Assembly: GCA_045531685.1 (NCBI GenBank)
Contig: JAZSEL010000119.1
Location: 35,793-99,792 of the forward strand
DNA from: RGIG8767 sp045531685
GTDB lineage: Bacteria; Bacillota; Clostridia; Lachnospirales; Lachnospiraceae
Direction: 5' to 3'
DNA length: 64,000 bases
Shown: piece after piece, positions 31,930 to 41,284 of the stretch
Layout of the letters: the number at the start of each line of letters is the position of its first letter
Numbering within the stretch: the first letter of the stretch is position 1
Made by a program: the position numbers and the translations under genes
Notes under the pieces: generated by a model
Database searches by the model: none
What the model was told of the DNA's origin: nothing
Seen by the model: the letters and a program-made list of their open reading frames with translations, nothing else

Positions 31930-33135
31930 TTATTCTATCATTTCTACCCTCTTTTTTGTAGGGTGTTTTTCCTCAAATCCGTGCTTACAGGAATTTTTGG
32001 TTCCCTCCAAAAAAGTCTGTGCCCCATGCCCTGCCGTCTTATGGCACCTTATTTTTCTGTCCTCTACCACAACAAATCCCGGACAGGAAAATGGCGAGTC
32101 CGGTGTAATCACACCTTCTTCCAGTCCCGCAGCCGCCGTAATAATCTTAAAGACAGAACCCGGCTCATAAGTATCATTAATACAACCGTTACGCCACATA
32201 CTGTTAAGCAGATTCATTCTCTGTTCTTCTGACAGCGAATCCACATCGATACTCTGGGCCGTCTGGGTTTCTTCCTCATTTCCCTCCTCCGTCTTTTTCG
32301 TGGTAACCTCCAGATAATGCTCCAAATCATAAGGAGCATTGAGGTCAAACTCAGGAACATTTACCATTGCCATAATCTCACCGTTTTGCGGATTCATTAC
32401 AACAATACTGACACTTTCTGCCTCCTTGGTTTTCATTGCCTGATAGGCAAGCTGGGTCGCATAGGACTGAATATTCCTATCCAGACTGATACAGAGATTC
32501 TCCCCCGGAATAGGCTCGATTCTTTCTTCTCCCCATTCGGGAAGCTCCACCCCTCTGGCGTCCGTGTACGTTAATATGGTTCCGTTGGTTCCCATGAGAA
32601 TATCATCATAAACAACCTCCAGTCCGATGATTCCCTGATTATCTCCACCGGTAAAGCCAAGAACCTTAGAAGCCAATTCACCGTACTGATAGAAACGTTT
32701 ATATCCATCATCTACTTTAATGCCGCTCAAATTGTAGCTTCGGATTTCGTCACCGATACTCTTATCTACATTGTTTTTAATCTTTTCTATAGAAGTAACC
32801 TTCTCTACTCTCTTCCGTACATATTCATCCGACAATCCCAATTTTTCCGTAAGCAGTTTTATTACCGCTTCTTTGTCCTCAATCTGGTTATGGATGACGG
32901 AAACCGAACACACCGTAACATTATCTGCCAATACTTTTCCCGTGGCATCTAATATCTTTCCCCTCTGTGCTTTAATACTTCTTTCTCTCTGGTGTAATTC
33001 CACTGCCTTTTCCGTATAGTATTCCGACTTCGAAATCATCAGATAGGATAACCGCACTCCCAAGAGCAAAAGCATGAAAGCACATCCAATCGCCAGTATT
33101 ACAATCTTTTTCCGATACCTTGTTTTATTTTTCAA
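31930..33135 (-). CDS. spoVD: SpoVD-type penicillin-binding protein, 5' part (interrupted gene)
   Basis: 401 codons in place, of which the first 383 match the family. One transmembrane helix (about 11-29), the class B dimer domain (about 50-210), and the transpeptidase domain start with the nucleophile motif S327-V-F-K330 (YEPGSVFK). Ser382-Cys383 of the SxN motif come from the right att core; the next codon is Lys, followed by 17 unrelated residues and a stop. The truncated form lacks SxN and KTG. The start is a TTG with GAGG 8 bases upstream. It follows ftsI as spoVD does in Bacillus. Confidence 0.93.
   Translation of the reverse strand: MKNKTRYRKKIVILAIGCAFMLLLLGVRLSYLMISKSEYYTEKAVELHQRERSIKAQRGKILDATGKVLADNVTVCSVSVIHNQIEDKEAVIKLLTEKLGLSDEYVRKRVEKVTSIEKIKNNVDKSIGDEIRSYNLSGIKVDDGYKRFYQYGELASKVLGFTGGDNQGIIGLEVVYDDILMGTNGTILTYTDARGVELPEWGEERIEPIPGENLCISLDRNIQSYATQLAYQAMKTKEAESVSIVVMNPQNGEIMAMVNVPEFDLNAPYDLEHYLEVTTKKTEEGNEEETQTAQSIDVDSLSEEQRMNLLNSMWRNGCINDTYEPGSVFKIITAAAGLEEGVITPDSPFSCPGFVVVEDRKIRCHKTAGHGAQTFLEGTKNSCKHGFEEKHPTKKRVEMIE
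31985..31994 (-). repeat. right 10-bp att core of the intervening element
   Basis: ATTCCTGTAA on the coding strand, same as 24055-24064. Chromosomal flank GGGAACCAAAA, element flank GCACGGATTTGAGG. Confidence 0.9.
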
Positions 33136-33146
33136 GCCAAAACCTC

Positions 33147-33184
33147 ACAAGACGGGGATTAGTTTAATCTATTCCCCGTCTTGT
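33147..33184. terminator. strong hairpin between ftsI and spoVD
   Basis: ACAAGACGGGGATTAG and CTATTCCCCGTCTTGT form a 16-bp stem with one mismatch and a TTTAAT loop. No T-run. It may separate vegetative ftsI from spoVD transcripts, or hold down the spoVD ribosome site, which is 2 bases from the stem. Confidence 0.7.
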
Positions 33185-33200
33185 ATGGTTATACCTTATG

Positions 33201-35432
33201 CTATTCGGATTCCGGATTCTCTTGCTGATTCTCCTCCGGATTTTCTGTATTTTCTCCCTCTGCGTTGTCCGGACTCTCTCCCGGGTCCAACAGGGTTCCG
33301 GTAAGTGGCGCTGTGTCCACATTATCACTTTGCATTTCCTCTTCACTGACCGGTGTGGACGAAGTGGTATCCCCTCCATTGGCATCAATGGTTCCGTCCT
33401 CCAATACTTCCGGCTCCGGTGTATCCTCCTGCGGTGCTTCTTCCTCATCCACCACGTTGGCTTTCTTAATGGAAATATTCAATGCCTCAAGCTCTGCCTT
33501 TTCCGCTTCTGATAATTCTTCCGTCATATAAATATTCAGATACGGTAATACTTCCGTTAAGATATTACGCACGATTCTTGTAGCAAACTTAGCATCATCC
33601 TGATAGTTGGTATTTGGTCTGTCCACTACTACATAGATAGCAATTTCCGGATTGTCCGCCGGAGCATATCCCATAAAAGAAACTACATAATTTATCTTAT
33701 CACGCGGAATCGTCTCGGCTGTTCCGGTTTTTCCACCGATGGCATATCCTGCCGGTCTTGCTGTTTTACCGGTACCGTTTACTACTACACCATTGCAATA
33801 CTCAATAATTTTTTCACTGGTCTGTGCGGATACCGTCTGCTTTACCACTCTCGGGCTGATATTCTGTACCACGGAACCGTCCGCTGCCGTAATCTTACTT
33901 ACCAGATGCGGTTCATAATAATATCCGCCGTTAATCAAAGAAGAAAATGCAGATATCATCTGAATCATGGTTACATTGTATCCCTGACCGAATGTGGATG
34001 TTGCAAGCTCCGTTGCTCCCATGTTTTTATCATTAAATACCAGGTATTCTGTTCTTGTTTCTCCTGCAAGATCAATATTGGTTTTTAAACCAAAATTGAA
34101 ACGGTTCTGATAATCCAAGAAAGTACTTTTCCCTATCTGCTGACCCATTAACATAAGGGCAACGTTACAGGACTGCTCAATGGACTGCTGTACGGATAAA
34201 GTACCGTCACCGCCCATTTTGTAATTATGGCATTTAATATCATAATCACCTACATGAAGCTGTCCGTTACAGGTATAGTATTCATTTCCTGTCATCTTGC
34301 CGGATTCCAGTCCTGCTGCAACCGTAAACGGTTTTGCTGTAGAACCCGGTTCATAGGTTTCCTGAATACAATAGTTCTTCCATAAATTGTACAGATTCTG
34401 GTAGAGTACATCTTCATCTGCCAAAACTTCGTTCTTATTTTCCTCGGTAATAATGGTTCCTTCCTCATCCATCTTACCTTCTGCCGTATACAAACGGCTT
34501 CCTACCAAATTATCAATATTTCTGGTATCATTCAAATCAAAATTCGGGTAACTTGCCATGGCAAGAATCTCACCGCTGTGGATATCCATCATAATGCATC
34601 CCACATTTCTGGCTCCGTTACCGGTTCTTGCCTTGTTTTTGTTTTCCTCATTAAATTGATACAAATATTTCTCAACAATGGCCTGAATATTGGAGTCAAT
34701 CGTTGTAACCACATTATAACCGTCTGTTGCGGCTATGGTAGTTCTCTCCAAATTCTCATCATCGTTCATGTAACCGTACTCTCTGCCATTGGTTCCGTTT
34801 AAGGTATCATTATAGAAACCTTCCAATCCAAAGGTCGCTGTGTTATCCTTTCCGGTAAAACCAACCACATCACTGGCAAGGGAACCATTTGGATAGATAC
34901 GTTTGTACTCCTCTTCAAACCATACACCTGCAATCCCCGGATAGTTTTCCTTATCCGCCTGCATCTGTACAAAAGGGCTGATTTCATCATAAGTAAGCTG
35001 CTTTAAGGTAACGTAATAACGGGAGCTTGGGTTATCTGCGATGTAACTTCTTGCCGCTCCCTCATCAAATTCCGGAAAGCAAGTGCTTAAGGCTGTAAGC
35101 GTTGCTTCCAACCCTTCTTCTTTTTCCAGCATATTTACACAATCCAAAACCAAATTGTATACCTTTTCACTGGCTGCCAGTTTGATTCCGTTTTTATCCA
35201 GAATATCCCCTCGTTTGTACGGGATGGTTGTGCTGGAATAGGATTGCTGACTTAAAATTTGACGCTTATATTCCTCGCCGTCTTCGTTATTAATATGAAT
35301 CAATCTGGCACTTAAACCCATGAAAGCCAGTAGTACCACCAAAAACAGTACTACCAGCTTCTTTTGCATTCTACCTGTAAATTGTCCGTGTTTATTGCCA
35401 CTCTTACCTCTACGGTTATTTACTCTGTTCAA
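33201..35432 (-). CDS. ftsI: septal class B penicillin-binding protein FtsI/PbpB
   Basis: 743 residues. One helix (about 25-45), pedestal domain, then transpeptidase motifs YEPGSTAKP (Ser nucleophile), SIEQSCN (SxN) and GGKTGTAE (KTG), all intact. The C-terminal 110 residues after IYMTEELS are acidic, Pro/Glu/Ser-rich, low-complexity, with no PASTA domain. It builds septal peptidoglycan with FtsW. It follows ftsL by 13 bp. It is the intact counterpart to the split PBP and gives a model for the SCN junction. Confidence 0.94.
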   Translation of the reverse strand: MNRVNNRRGKSGNKHGQFTGRMQKKLVVLFLVVLLAFMGLSARLIHINNEDGEEYKRQILSQQSYSSTTIPYKRGDILDKNGIKLAASEKVYNLVLDCVNMLEKEEGLEATLTALSTCFPEFDEGAARSYIADNPSSRYYVTLKQLTYDEISPFVQMQADKENYPGIAGVWFEEEYKRIYPNGSLASDVVGFTGKDNTATFGLEGFYNDTLNGTNGREYGYMNDDENLERTTIAATDGYNVVTTIDSNIQAIVEKYLYQFNEENKNKARTGNGARNVGCIMMDIHSGEILAMASYPNFDLNDTRNIDNLVGSRLYTAEGKMDEEGTIITEENKNEVLADEDVLYQNLYNLWKNYCIQETYEPGSTAKPFTVAAGLESGKMTGNEYYTCNGQLHVGDYDIKCHNYKMGGDGTLSVQQSIEQSCNVALMLMGQQIGKSTFLDYQNRFNFGLKTNIDLAGETRTEYLVFNDKNMGATELATSTFGQGYNVTMIQMISAFSSLINGGYYYEPHLVSKITAADGSVVQNISPRVVKQTVSAQTSEKIIEYCNGVVVNGTGKTARPAGYAIGGKTGTAETIPRDKINYVVSFMGYAPADNPEIAIYVVVDRPNTNYQDDAKFATRIVRNILTEVLPYLNIYMTEELSEAEKAELEALNISIKKANVVDEEEAPQEDTPEPEVLEDGTIDANGGDTTSSTPVSEEEMQSDNVDTAPLTGTLLDPGESPDNAEGENTENPEENQQENPESE

Positions 35433-35445
35433 TGTTACACCTCTG

Positions 35446-35928
35446 TCAATCCGGCATTTTCACCAATTGTCTTACGTAATCGCTGCCTTCTCCGGAAACC
35501 ACAATGACTTGTCCCTCTTTTGCATAAGCCATTCCCAGTTCCTCCACAGCTATTCTTTTTATTTCCTCCATGTCTATCGAACTATTGATACGCTCCAACT
35601 GTTCATCATTATTCAGACGCATATCATTTAACTGACTTTCTAATGTGGCGATACGCTTCATGCTCACAGTCAACTCCGCCTGTGTCTGCAAATATCCGAT
35701 CAACATAACACCGGTAATCATTAACGCCACTGACAAAAAGATTACATAAGGCAGATTCATGTACAAAGCTCTGTCCCTGTTCTTTCTGACAGCTTTGTTA
35801 ACCTTACGTGGCTTTTGCTGCATCTCCTTGACAGTGTCCAGCTTACGTACGGTATTGCCTTCTATATATCTGCGGTCAGCGTATCCAATATTCTGTTTTG
35901 TCATTCGTCTTCCGTGACGTGTGTCCAT
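35446..35928 (-). CDS. ftsL: cell division protein FtsL
   Basis: 160 residues: basic N-terminal cytoplasmic tail, one transmembrane helix (about 60-80, YVIFLSVALMITGVMLIGYL), then a coiled coil (about 84-125, LESQLNDMRLNNDEQLERINSS). It partners DivIB in the divisome. Between rsmH and ftsI, where ftsL always lies. Confidence 0.88.
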   Translation of the reverse strand: MDTRHGRRMTKQNIGYADRRYIEGNTVRKLDTVKEMQQKPRKVNKAVRKNRDRALYMNLPYVIFLSVALMITGVMLIGYLQTQAELTVSMKRIATLESQLNDMRLNNDEQLERINSSIDMEEIKRIAVEELGMAYAKEGQVIVVSGEGSDYVRQLVKMPD

Positions 35929-35979
35929 TGGATAACTTCCTCTCCTATTTTTTCTCTTATTTCCCGGAACTTCCTGTTC

Positions 35980-36912
35980 TTAAAATTTTTCAAAAACCCG
36001 CAATTTTGCACTCTTTGAACGGGAATTCTCCTCTAATTCCTCTTTACTTGGTAAAATCGGCTTACGGGATACAGATTTACCAAGTGGTTTTTTCCCACAT
36101 ACACATACCGGAAACTCCGATGGGCAGGTACATGGATTTTCATATTTACGGTACGCTGATTTCACAATACGGTCTTCCAAAGAATGGAAAGTAATAATAC
36201 TTAGTCTTCCTTCGGAATTCAACAAGGAAACCATGGTATCCATCGTATTCTTAAGCACATCCAATTCCTTATTGCATTCAATGCGGATAGCCTGGAACAC
36301 CCTCTTTGACGGATGTCCGTTGGTACGCATCTTAGCCGGAATAGCGGCCTTAATAATCTCATTTAATTCAAATGTAGTAGTAATTTCTTTTTCTGCACGG
36401 TTTCTCACAATATGCTTTGCAATATTCTGTGCAAACTGTTCCTCACCGTAATCCCTGAAAATACGGAACAATTCCTTTTCCGGATACTGATTCACGATAT
36501 CCTTTGCTGTTAGTGTCTGGCGTCTGTCCATACGCATATCCAAATCCGTATCGTACTTATAGGAAAAACCTCTCTCCACGGTATCCAGCTGATAGGAGGA
36601 CACTCCTAAATCAAGAACGATACCGTCTACCTTTTGGATTCCCAATTGGTGTAATACACTCTCCATATTGCAGTAATTACTGCGGACAATGGTAACCCGG
36701 TCTTCAAACTCAGAAAGACGTGCAGTCGCTGCCGCAATAGCTGCATCATCCTGATCAATTCCAATCAGTCTGCCCTTTGCAGATAAACGCTTACAAATCT
36801 CATAGGAATGACCGCCACCCCCAAGGGTGCCGTCAACATAAATTCCATCCGGTTTGATTGCCAGTCCGTCTACGGTCTCGTACAACAATACCGATTTGTG
36901 CTTAAACTCCAT
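35980..36912 (-). CDS. rsmH: 16S rRNA (cytosine1402-N4)-methyltransferase
   Basis: 310 residues. SAM-binding GGGGHSYEI loop near 32, DQDDAA acidic residue, VDGIVLDLGVSSYQLD, and the C-terminal ITFHSLEDRIVK segment are all present. ATG 36912 has GGAG 6 bases upstream; the longer frame from 36924 (GTG) is less likely. It is the second gene after mraZ. Confidence 0.97.
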   Translation of the reverse strand: MEFKHKSVLLYETVDGLAIKPDGIYVDGTLGGGGHSYEICKRLSAKGRLIGIDQDDAAIAAATARLSEFEDRVTIVRSNYCNMESVLHQLGIQKVDGIVLDLGVSSYQLDTVERGFSYKYDTDLDMRMDRRQTLTAKDIVNQYPEKELFRIFRDYGEEQFAQNIAKHIVRNRAEKEITTTFELNEIIKAAIPAKMRTNGHPSKRVFQAIRIECNKELDVLKNTMDTMVSLLNSEGRLSIITFHSLEDRIVKSAYRKYENPCTCPSEFPVCVCGKKPLGKSVSRKPILPSKEELEENSRSKSAKLRVFEKF

Positions 36913-36970
36913 ATCATTCTCCACACGTATCCGTCAAAAATACATATCATGCACAAGGCATAAGGCTTGA

Positions 36971-37402
36971 TTATATGCCAAGCCCAAGTGCTTCCATATG
37001 CTCTGCTATCTCATCCATATCTTCATAAGAAGCAGTACCGTCCCATCTTTCCTTGCTCCAGATTTCCACCCGGCTACCCACACCGATTAAAACGGCATCC
37101 TTTTGCAGTTCGCAAAATTCCCGCAATACAGACGGTATTAATATTCGTCCCTGCTTGTCCACTTCCACACTGGCAGCACCCGCCAGGAAGAAACGCACAA
37201 ACTTTCTCGCATCTTTATTCGTAATAGGTAATGTCTTTAATTTTTCTTCGAAAGCAGACCACTCATTATTGTCATACACAAACAGACAGCCATCCAATCC
37301 CTTTGTCACCACAAACTCGTCACCGAGTGCTTCACGGAATTTAGAAGGGATAATCAGTCTGCCTTTGGTATCAATTGTATGATTGTATTCTCCCATGAAC
37401 AT
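36971..37402 (-). CDS. mraZ: transcriptional regulator MraZ
   Basis: 143 residues with the two AbrB-like swapped-hairpin repeats DTKGRLIIPSKFRE and DKQGRILIPSVLRE. It represses the dcw promoter and binds the repeats just upstream. ATG 37402 has AGG 8 bases before it; an earlier frame start at 37411 is not preceded by a site. Confidence 0.96.
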   Translation of the reverse strand: MFMGEYNHTIDTKGRLIIPSKFREALGDEFVVTKGLDGCLFVYDNNEWSAFEEKLKTLPITNKDARKFVRFFLAGAASVEVDKQGRILIPSVLREFCELQKDAVLIGVGSRVEIWSKERWDGTASYEDMDEIAEHMEALGLGI

Positions 37403-37448
37403 AACAATCACCTGCTTCCAAAATGGTCTGTCACGGAAAGCAAATCTA

Positions 37449-37485
37449 CCACTTTAAACCACTTCGTTCCACTTTCCACCACTTT
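37449..37485 (-). promoter_or_regulatory. MraZ operator (four repeats)
   Basis: Reverse strand AAAGTGG, AAAGTGG, GAAGTGG, AAAGTGG, starting every 10 bp, the known MraZ box pattern upstream of mraZ. The 10-bp phase places all on one DNA face. Confidence 0.92.
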
Positions 37486-37532
37486 GACACCAATTTTAAG
37501 ATATTTTTAAGATTTATGCAAGTAAAATCAGC

Positions 37533-37571
37533 AAAAAAACCGCTCATTACAAAAATTTGTAATGAGCGGTT
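37533..37571 (-). terminator. terminator of the GH95 gene
   Basis: AACCGCTCATTAC and GTAATGAGCGGTT are perfect 13-bp arms with TTTTTTT behind on the reverse strand. Confidence 0.93.
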
Positions 37572-37595
37572 ATAGATGTTGTACACGTATTTTTA

Positions 37596-39905
37596 CTAAC
37601 CACAATATATAGTTTTGCTTTTTTCGCCCGTTTTTAAGGAAATCTTATGAAAATCATCTCCAAAGCGGACTACAGCCTCACAAGTTTTAATAGAAGTTAT
37701 CCATACTTCCACCTTCATTTTGCCGTTTTCACTCTCACTATTCTCCCACTTGATGTCCACGGTGAAGCCACCTCTTGCTTTAAGCCCTGTCACCTCACCA
37801 CATTTCCATTCACTTGGAAGTGCAGGCAAGATAACAATTTCATCCTCATGACTTTGTAAAAGCATTTCCGCAATACCTGCCGTACAGCCAAAATTGCCAT
37901 CAATCTGGAATGGGGGATGATTGTCAAACAGATTCGGCAGTGTGGAATTTTTAAGTAATGCTCTTACATTTTCAAGCGCCTTATCACCGTTCCATAACCT
38001 TGCCCAAAGATTAATAATCCATGCCCTGCTCCAACCGGTATGTCCACCACCCGATGCAAGTCTTCTCTCCAAGGTATTAACCGCCGCTTGGGCAAGCTGT
38101 GGCGTCTTCGTCATGCTGATTTGTGTTCCCGGATGCAAGGCAAACAAATGGGAAATATGTCTGTGTCCCGGATCCACCTCTTCATAATCCTCATTCCATT
38201 CCATAATCTGACCGTATTTGCCAATCTGAATCGGTGCCAATTTAACCAGTGCAATCGGGATTTTTTCTATTACAGGATTACTTTGTCCCAGAACATCTCC
38301 ACAGGAAATACAGGCACGGAATAATTCGGTAATAATCTGATTATCCATGGATGCTCCTTTGCAAACCACGCCCTTTTCTCCATTTGGCAATATATATTCA
38401 TTCTCCGGTGAAAGTGTAGGACAGGTTACCAGATATTCCCCATCCTCTACCAGATAATCCAGCACAAACTCTGCTGCTTCGTACATCAAATCACTGTACT
38501 CACGCAAAAATTCTTTATCCAGAGTAAAGAGATAATGTTCCCAAATATGCAGGCATAACCACGCCGCACCAAGTACCCAGTAGGTGGAACTTAAACACAC
38601 ATCCTGAGGCGCCGTATCCCCCCAGATATCCGTATTGTGATGGGCCATAAATCCACTACAGCCATACATCTGTCTTGCAGTCTGTCTTCCGTTTTCCCGC
38701 ATACGTTCTATATGTTCAATAAGTGGCAAATGACATTCGGACAGGTTACAGCTTTCCGCCGGCCAGTAGTTCATCTGTGCATTGATATTAATGGTATATT
38801 TACTTCCCCACATAGGAATTCTGTCTGCATTCCAGATTCCCTGCAAATTGGCAGGCAAGCTTCCCGGACGACTGGAAGAAATGAGTAGGTAGCGTCCGAA
38901 TTGGAAGAAAAGTTCGATTAAGGAATCGTCTTCCTTTCCAGTTCTAAAATCGGCTAACCGTTCAGGAGTCGGAATCATATCTTCCTCTTTGTCTGCATTT
39001 ATCCTAAAGTCAACTCTATCAAATAATGCCCGATAATCCTTCACATGCTCATCAAGTATTTCTTCCCAAGTGCACTCTGCCGCCTTTTCAAGTCGTTCCA
39101 AAACCGATTTCTGTGGATTTTCCTCCCGAAACGTGGTGTCCGCTGCAAAAAGAACCGTAACACTGTCCGCATTCTTTACTACAATACTACTGCCGATTCC
39201 CTGTACGTTTCCGCCGTCTGCTACTACCTTTACAGCTGAAAACAGTTCCACCGCACCTTTTCCACCGCAAACCGCACTCATAACAGAAGTATCCTCACTG
39301 ATGACCTCATTACGGTCCGATTGGGTATTAAAGCCCGGATGCCTGTAAGTCTGTGACTCATAGGAAGATAAATCCCAGGTCATATCCCCTCTGGATAACT
39401 GTGTGTGGAAAGATAACACCCCCGGTTTATCTGCCGTCAGGCGCACTGCCATAACTCCTTTTGGATAACTTGTTATATACTGTCTTGTGTATGTTACCCC
39501 ATCCTTCTTGTAGGTAACAGTAGCTATCGCACTCTCGATATCCAACCATCTTTGATAATCGGTAATCTCCGTATTATCCCCATCAAATAACAGATAGAGA
39601 TTTCCAAGAGGCTCATAATGCCGCTGGGACTCCGGTGTGCCAGAAAGAGCCAATGCACACAAATCCTGGGCTTCCTTTATCCGTCCCTCAAAAATCAGTT
39701 TCCTAATCTTCGGCAGATATTCTTTTGCCGATTTATTATTTCTGTCCTGGGGACCTCCGTACCAGACACTGTCCTCATTTAGACGTATACACTCTGTGTA
39801 CGGTGTTCCGTATACCATAGCCCCCAGTCTTCCGTTTCCAAGAGGTAATGCTTCGTTCCAGTCATCTGCCGGTGAATTAAAATATATAGTAGTATTGTTC
39901 TTCAT
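37596..39905 (-). CDS. GH95 family glycoside hydrolase (alpha-L-fucosidase type)
   Basis: 769 residues, no signal peptide, so intracellular. The N-terminal beta domain begins WNEALPLGNGRLGAMVYG (the GH95 signature) with LNEDSVWYGGP; the (alpha/alpha)6 domain has HHNTDIWGDTAP (catalytic Asn pair), CPTLSPENEY (general acid Glu) and PFQIDGNFG (Asp). Members hydrolyse alpha-1,2-fucosides or alpha-galactosides; the exact sugar is not decided here. It stands alone between ychF and the dcw operon with its own ribosome site (GAGG) and terminator. Confidence 0.92.
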   Translation of the reverse strand: MKNNTTIYFNSPADDWNEALPLGNGRLGAMVYGTPYTECIRLNEDSVWYGGPQDRNNKSAKEYLPKIRKLIFEGRIKEAQDLCALALSGTPESQRHYEPLGNLYLLFDGDNTEITDYQRWLDIESAIATVTYKKDGVTYTRQYITSYPKGVMAVRLTADKPGVLSFHTQLSRGDMTWDLSSYESQTYRHPGFNTQSDRNEVISEDTSVMSAVCGGKGAVELFSAVKVVADGGNVQGIGSSIVVKNADSVTVLFAADTTFREENPQKSVLERLEKAAECTWEEILDEHVKDYRALFDRVDFRINADKEEDMIPTPERLADFRTGKEDDSLIELFFQFGRYLLISSSRPGSLPANLQGIWNADRIPMWGSKYTININAQMNYWPAESCNLSECHLPLIEHIERMRENGRQTARQMYGCSGFMAHHNTDIWGDTAPQDVCLSSTYWVLGAAWLCLHIWEHYLFTLDKEFLREYSDLMYEAAEFVLDYLVEDGEYLVTCPTLSPENEYILPNGEKGVVCKGASMDNQIITELFRACISCGDVLGQSNPVIEKIPIALVKLAPIQIGKYGQIMEWNEDYEEVDPGHRHISHLFALHPGTQISMTKTPQLAQAAVNTLERRLASGGGHTGWSRAWIINLWARLWNGDKALENVRALLKNSTLPNLFDNHPPFQIDGNFGCTAGIAEMLLQSHEDEIVILPALPSEWKCGEVTGLKARGGFTVDIKWENSESENGKMKVEVWITSIKTCEAVVRFGDDFHKISLKTGEKSKTIYCG

Positions 39906-39955
39906 ACGTTTTCCTCGTTTCCTATTGAGGCAATCGTATCATAAATTTTCCAAAA

Positions 39956-39986
39956 GAAAAAGGGTTCCACATAAATGGAAACCCTT
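39956..39986 (-). terminator. ychF terminator
   Basis: AAGGGTTTCC and GGAACCCTT arms around ATTTATGT, followed by TTTTTC on the reverse strand, 16 bp after the ychF stop. Confidence 0.9.
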
Positions 39987-40001
39987 GCAATAACTTTCTT
40001 T

Positions 40002-41099
40002 TTATACATTAAAACGGAACAGAATAACGTCGCCGTCTTTTACCACGTATTCCTTACCTTCCATACCAACAAGTCCTTTTTCTCTTGCCGCTGCCAAAGA
40101 ACCCTGCTCTAATAAATCCTTATAATTTACGACTTCTGCTTTGATAAATCCACGTTCAAAGTCTGTGTGAATCTTACCTGCAGCCTGTGGAGCCTTAGTT
40201 CCAATTTTGATTGTCCAAGCTCTTGTCTCATCTTCGCCTGCTGTTAAGAAGCTCATTAAGCCAAGCAAACGGTAACTTGTTGCAATTAACTTATCAAGAC
40301 CTGATTCACTTAAGCCCAAGTCTTCTAAGAACATTGCCTTTTCATCATCATCAAGTTCAGCAATTTCCTGCTCAATCTGTGCACAAATAACAAATACTTC
40401 ACTGTCATTTGCTGCTGCAAACTCACGAACAGATGCTACTTTTTCGTTGTCCGCACCATCATTAGCCAAATCATCTTCTGCTACGTTAGCCGCAAAGATT
40501 ACCGGTTTTGCTGTTAATAAATTGTAAGAAGCGAACCAGCCTTCTTCATCCTCGTCCAATGTTTCAAAGCCCTTTGCAAGTTTACCTTCTTCTAAGTATG
40601 CAATAAGACGTCTAACCATATCCATCTCTTTTGCAATCTTCTTATCATTATTGGCTGCTCTCTGACCTTTTGCCAGACGACGCTCTAAAATTTCAACATC
40701 AGAGAAAATCAATTCCAAATTAATGGTTTCAATATCACGTAAAGGATCAACAGAACCGTCTACATGGATTACATTAGAATCCTCAAAACATCTTACTACA
40801 TGTACAATCGCATCTACTTCACGGATATTACTTAAGAACTGGTTACCAAGACCTTCACCCTTGGAAGCGCCCTTTACAAGTCCCGCAATATCAACGAACT
40901 CAATAACAGCCGGTGTAACCTTCTTGGACTGATACATATCTCCAAGCAATTTCAGACGGAAATCCGGAACTGCTACAATACCCACGTTCGGATCAATGGT
41001 ACAGAACGGGTAATTTGCCGATTCTGCTCCTGCCTTTGTTAATGAGTTAAAAAGTGTACTTTTACCTACGTTCGGTAAACCTACGATACCTAATTTCAT
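40002..41099 (-). CDS. ychF: redox-regulated ATPase YchF
   Basis: 365 residues. The P-loop GLPNVGKSTLFN, DIAGLVKGASKGEGLG switch and a G4 of NVAE in place of NKxD show the ATP-preferring Obg-family YchF/OLA1, with the C-terminal TGS domain (about 280-365, AWTIKIGTKAPQAAGKIHTDFERGF). It binds ribosomes. Single gene. Confidence 0.96.
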   Translation of the reverse strand: MKLGIVGLPNVGKSTLFNSLTKAGAESANYPFCTIDPNVGIVAVPDFRLKLLGDMYQSKKVTPAVIEFVDIAGLVKGASKGEGLGNQFLSNIREVDAIVHVVRCFEDSNVIHVDGSVDPLRDIETINLELIFSDVEILERRLAKGQRAANNDKKIAKEMDMVRRLIAYLEEGKLAKGFETLDEDEEGWFASYNLLTAKPVIFAANVAEDDLANDGADNEKVASVREFAAANDSEVFVICAQIEQEIAELDDDEKAMFLEDLGLSESGLDKLIATSYRLLGLMSFLTAGEDETRAWTIKIGTKAPQAAGKIHTDFERGFIKAEVVNYKDLLEQGSLAAAREKGLVGMEGKEYVVKDGDVILFRFNV

Positions 41100-41284
41100 T
41101 TATCTATCTCCTTACGTACCTGTTACATTATTGTTATAAAATGCCGATGCTTACTATAGCACGAAAAAGCTCAAAAGTAAAGTTTTCCTACCCTTCAATT
41201 GTAGCAAAACATACTGGAATATGGTAAAATAAAAGATAGTGTATATATACAATTTTTTAGTATGAAGCGAGGGATTGTTTCATT

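Larger units (their letters stand above)
24055..31994 (-). mobile_element. skin-like intervening element in spoVD (7,930 bp)
   Basis: Bounded by direct 10-bp repeats (24055-24064 and 31985-31994), unit length 7,930 bp. It carries a large serine recombinase at the left end, a 43-codon ORF upstream of it, a 77-codon ORF, and a glycerol operon (DUF1667, FAD oxidoreductase, GlpA-type dehydrogenase, glpK, glpP). All genes run in the same direction as spoVD. Removal restores an uninterrupted 597-codon penicillin-binding protein. The organisation (recombinase beside one end, host sporulation gene split in frame) is that of sigK/skin elements. No phage structural or conjugation genes are present. Confidence 0.92.

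Noticed and set aside
23412..33135. The split spoVD as a simple transposon disruption or assembly error
   Set aside because: The repeats are 10 bp, the joined frame is exact and the recombinase is a serine type placed at the end; IS elements leave different target repeats and no such exact restoration of an active-site motif.
41100..41284. Promoters in the ychF/EAL divergent gap
   Set aside because: TTGTAG and TAAAAT words have a spacing near 20, so no confident call.
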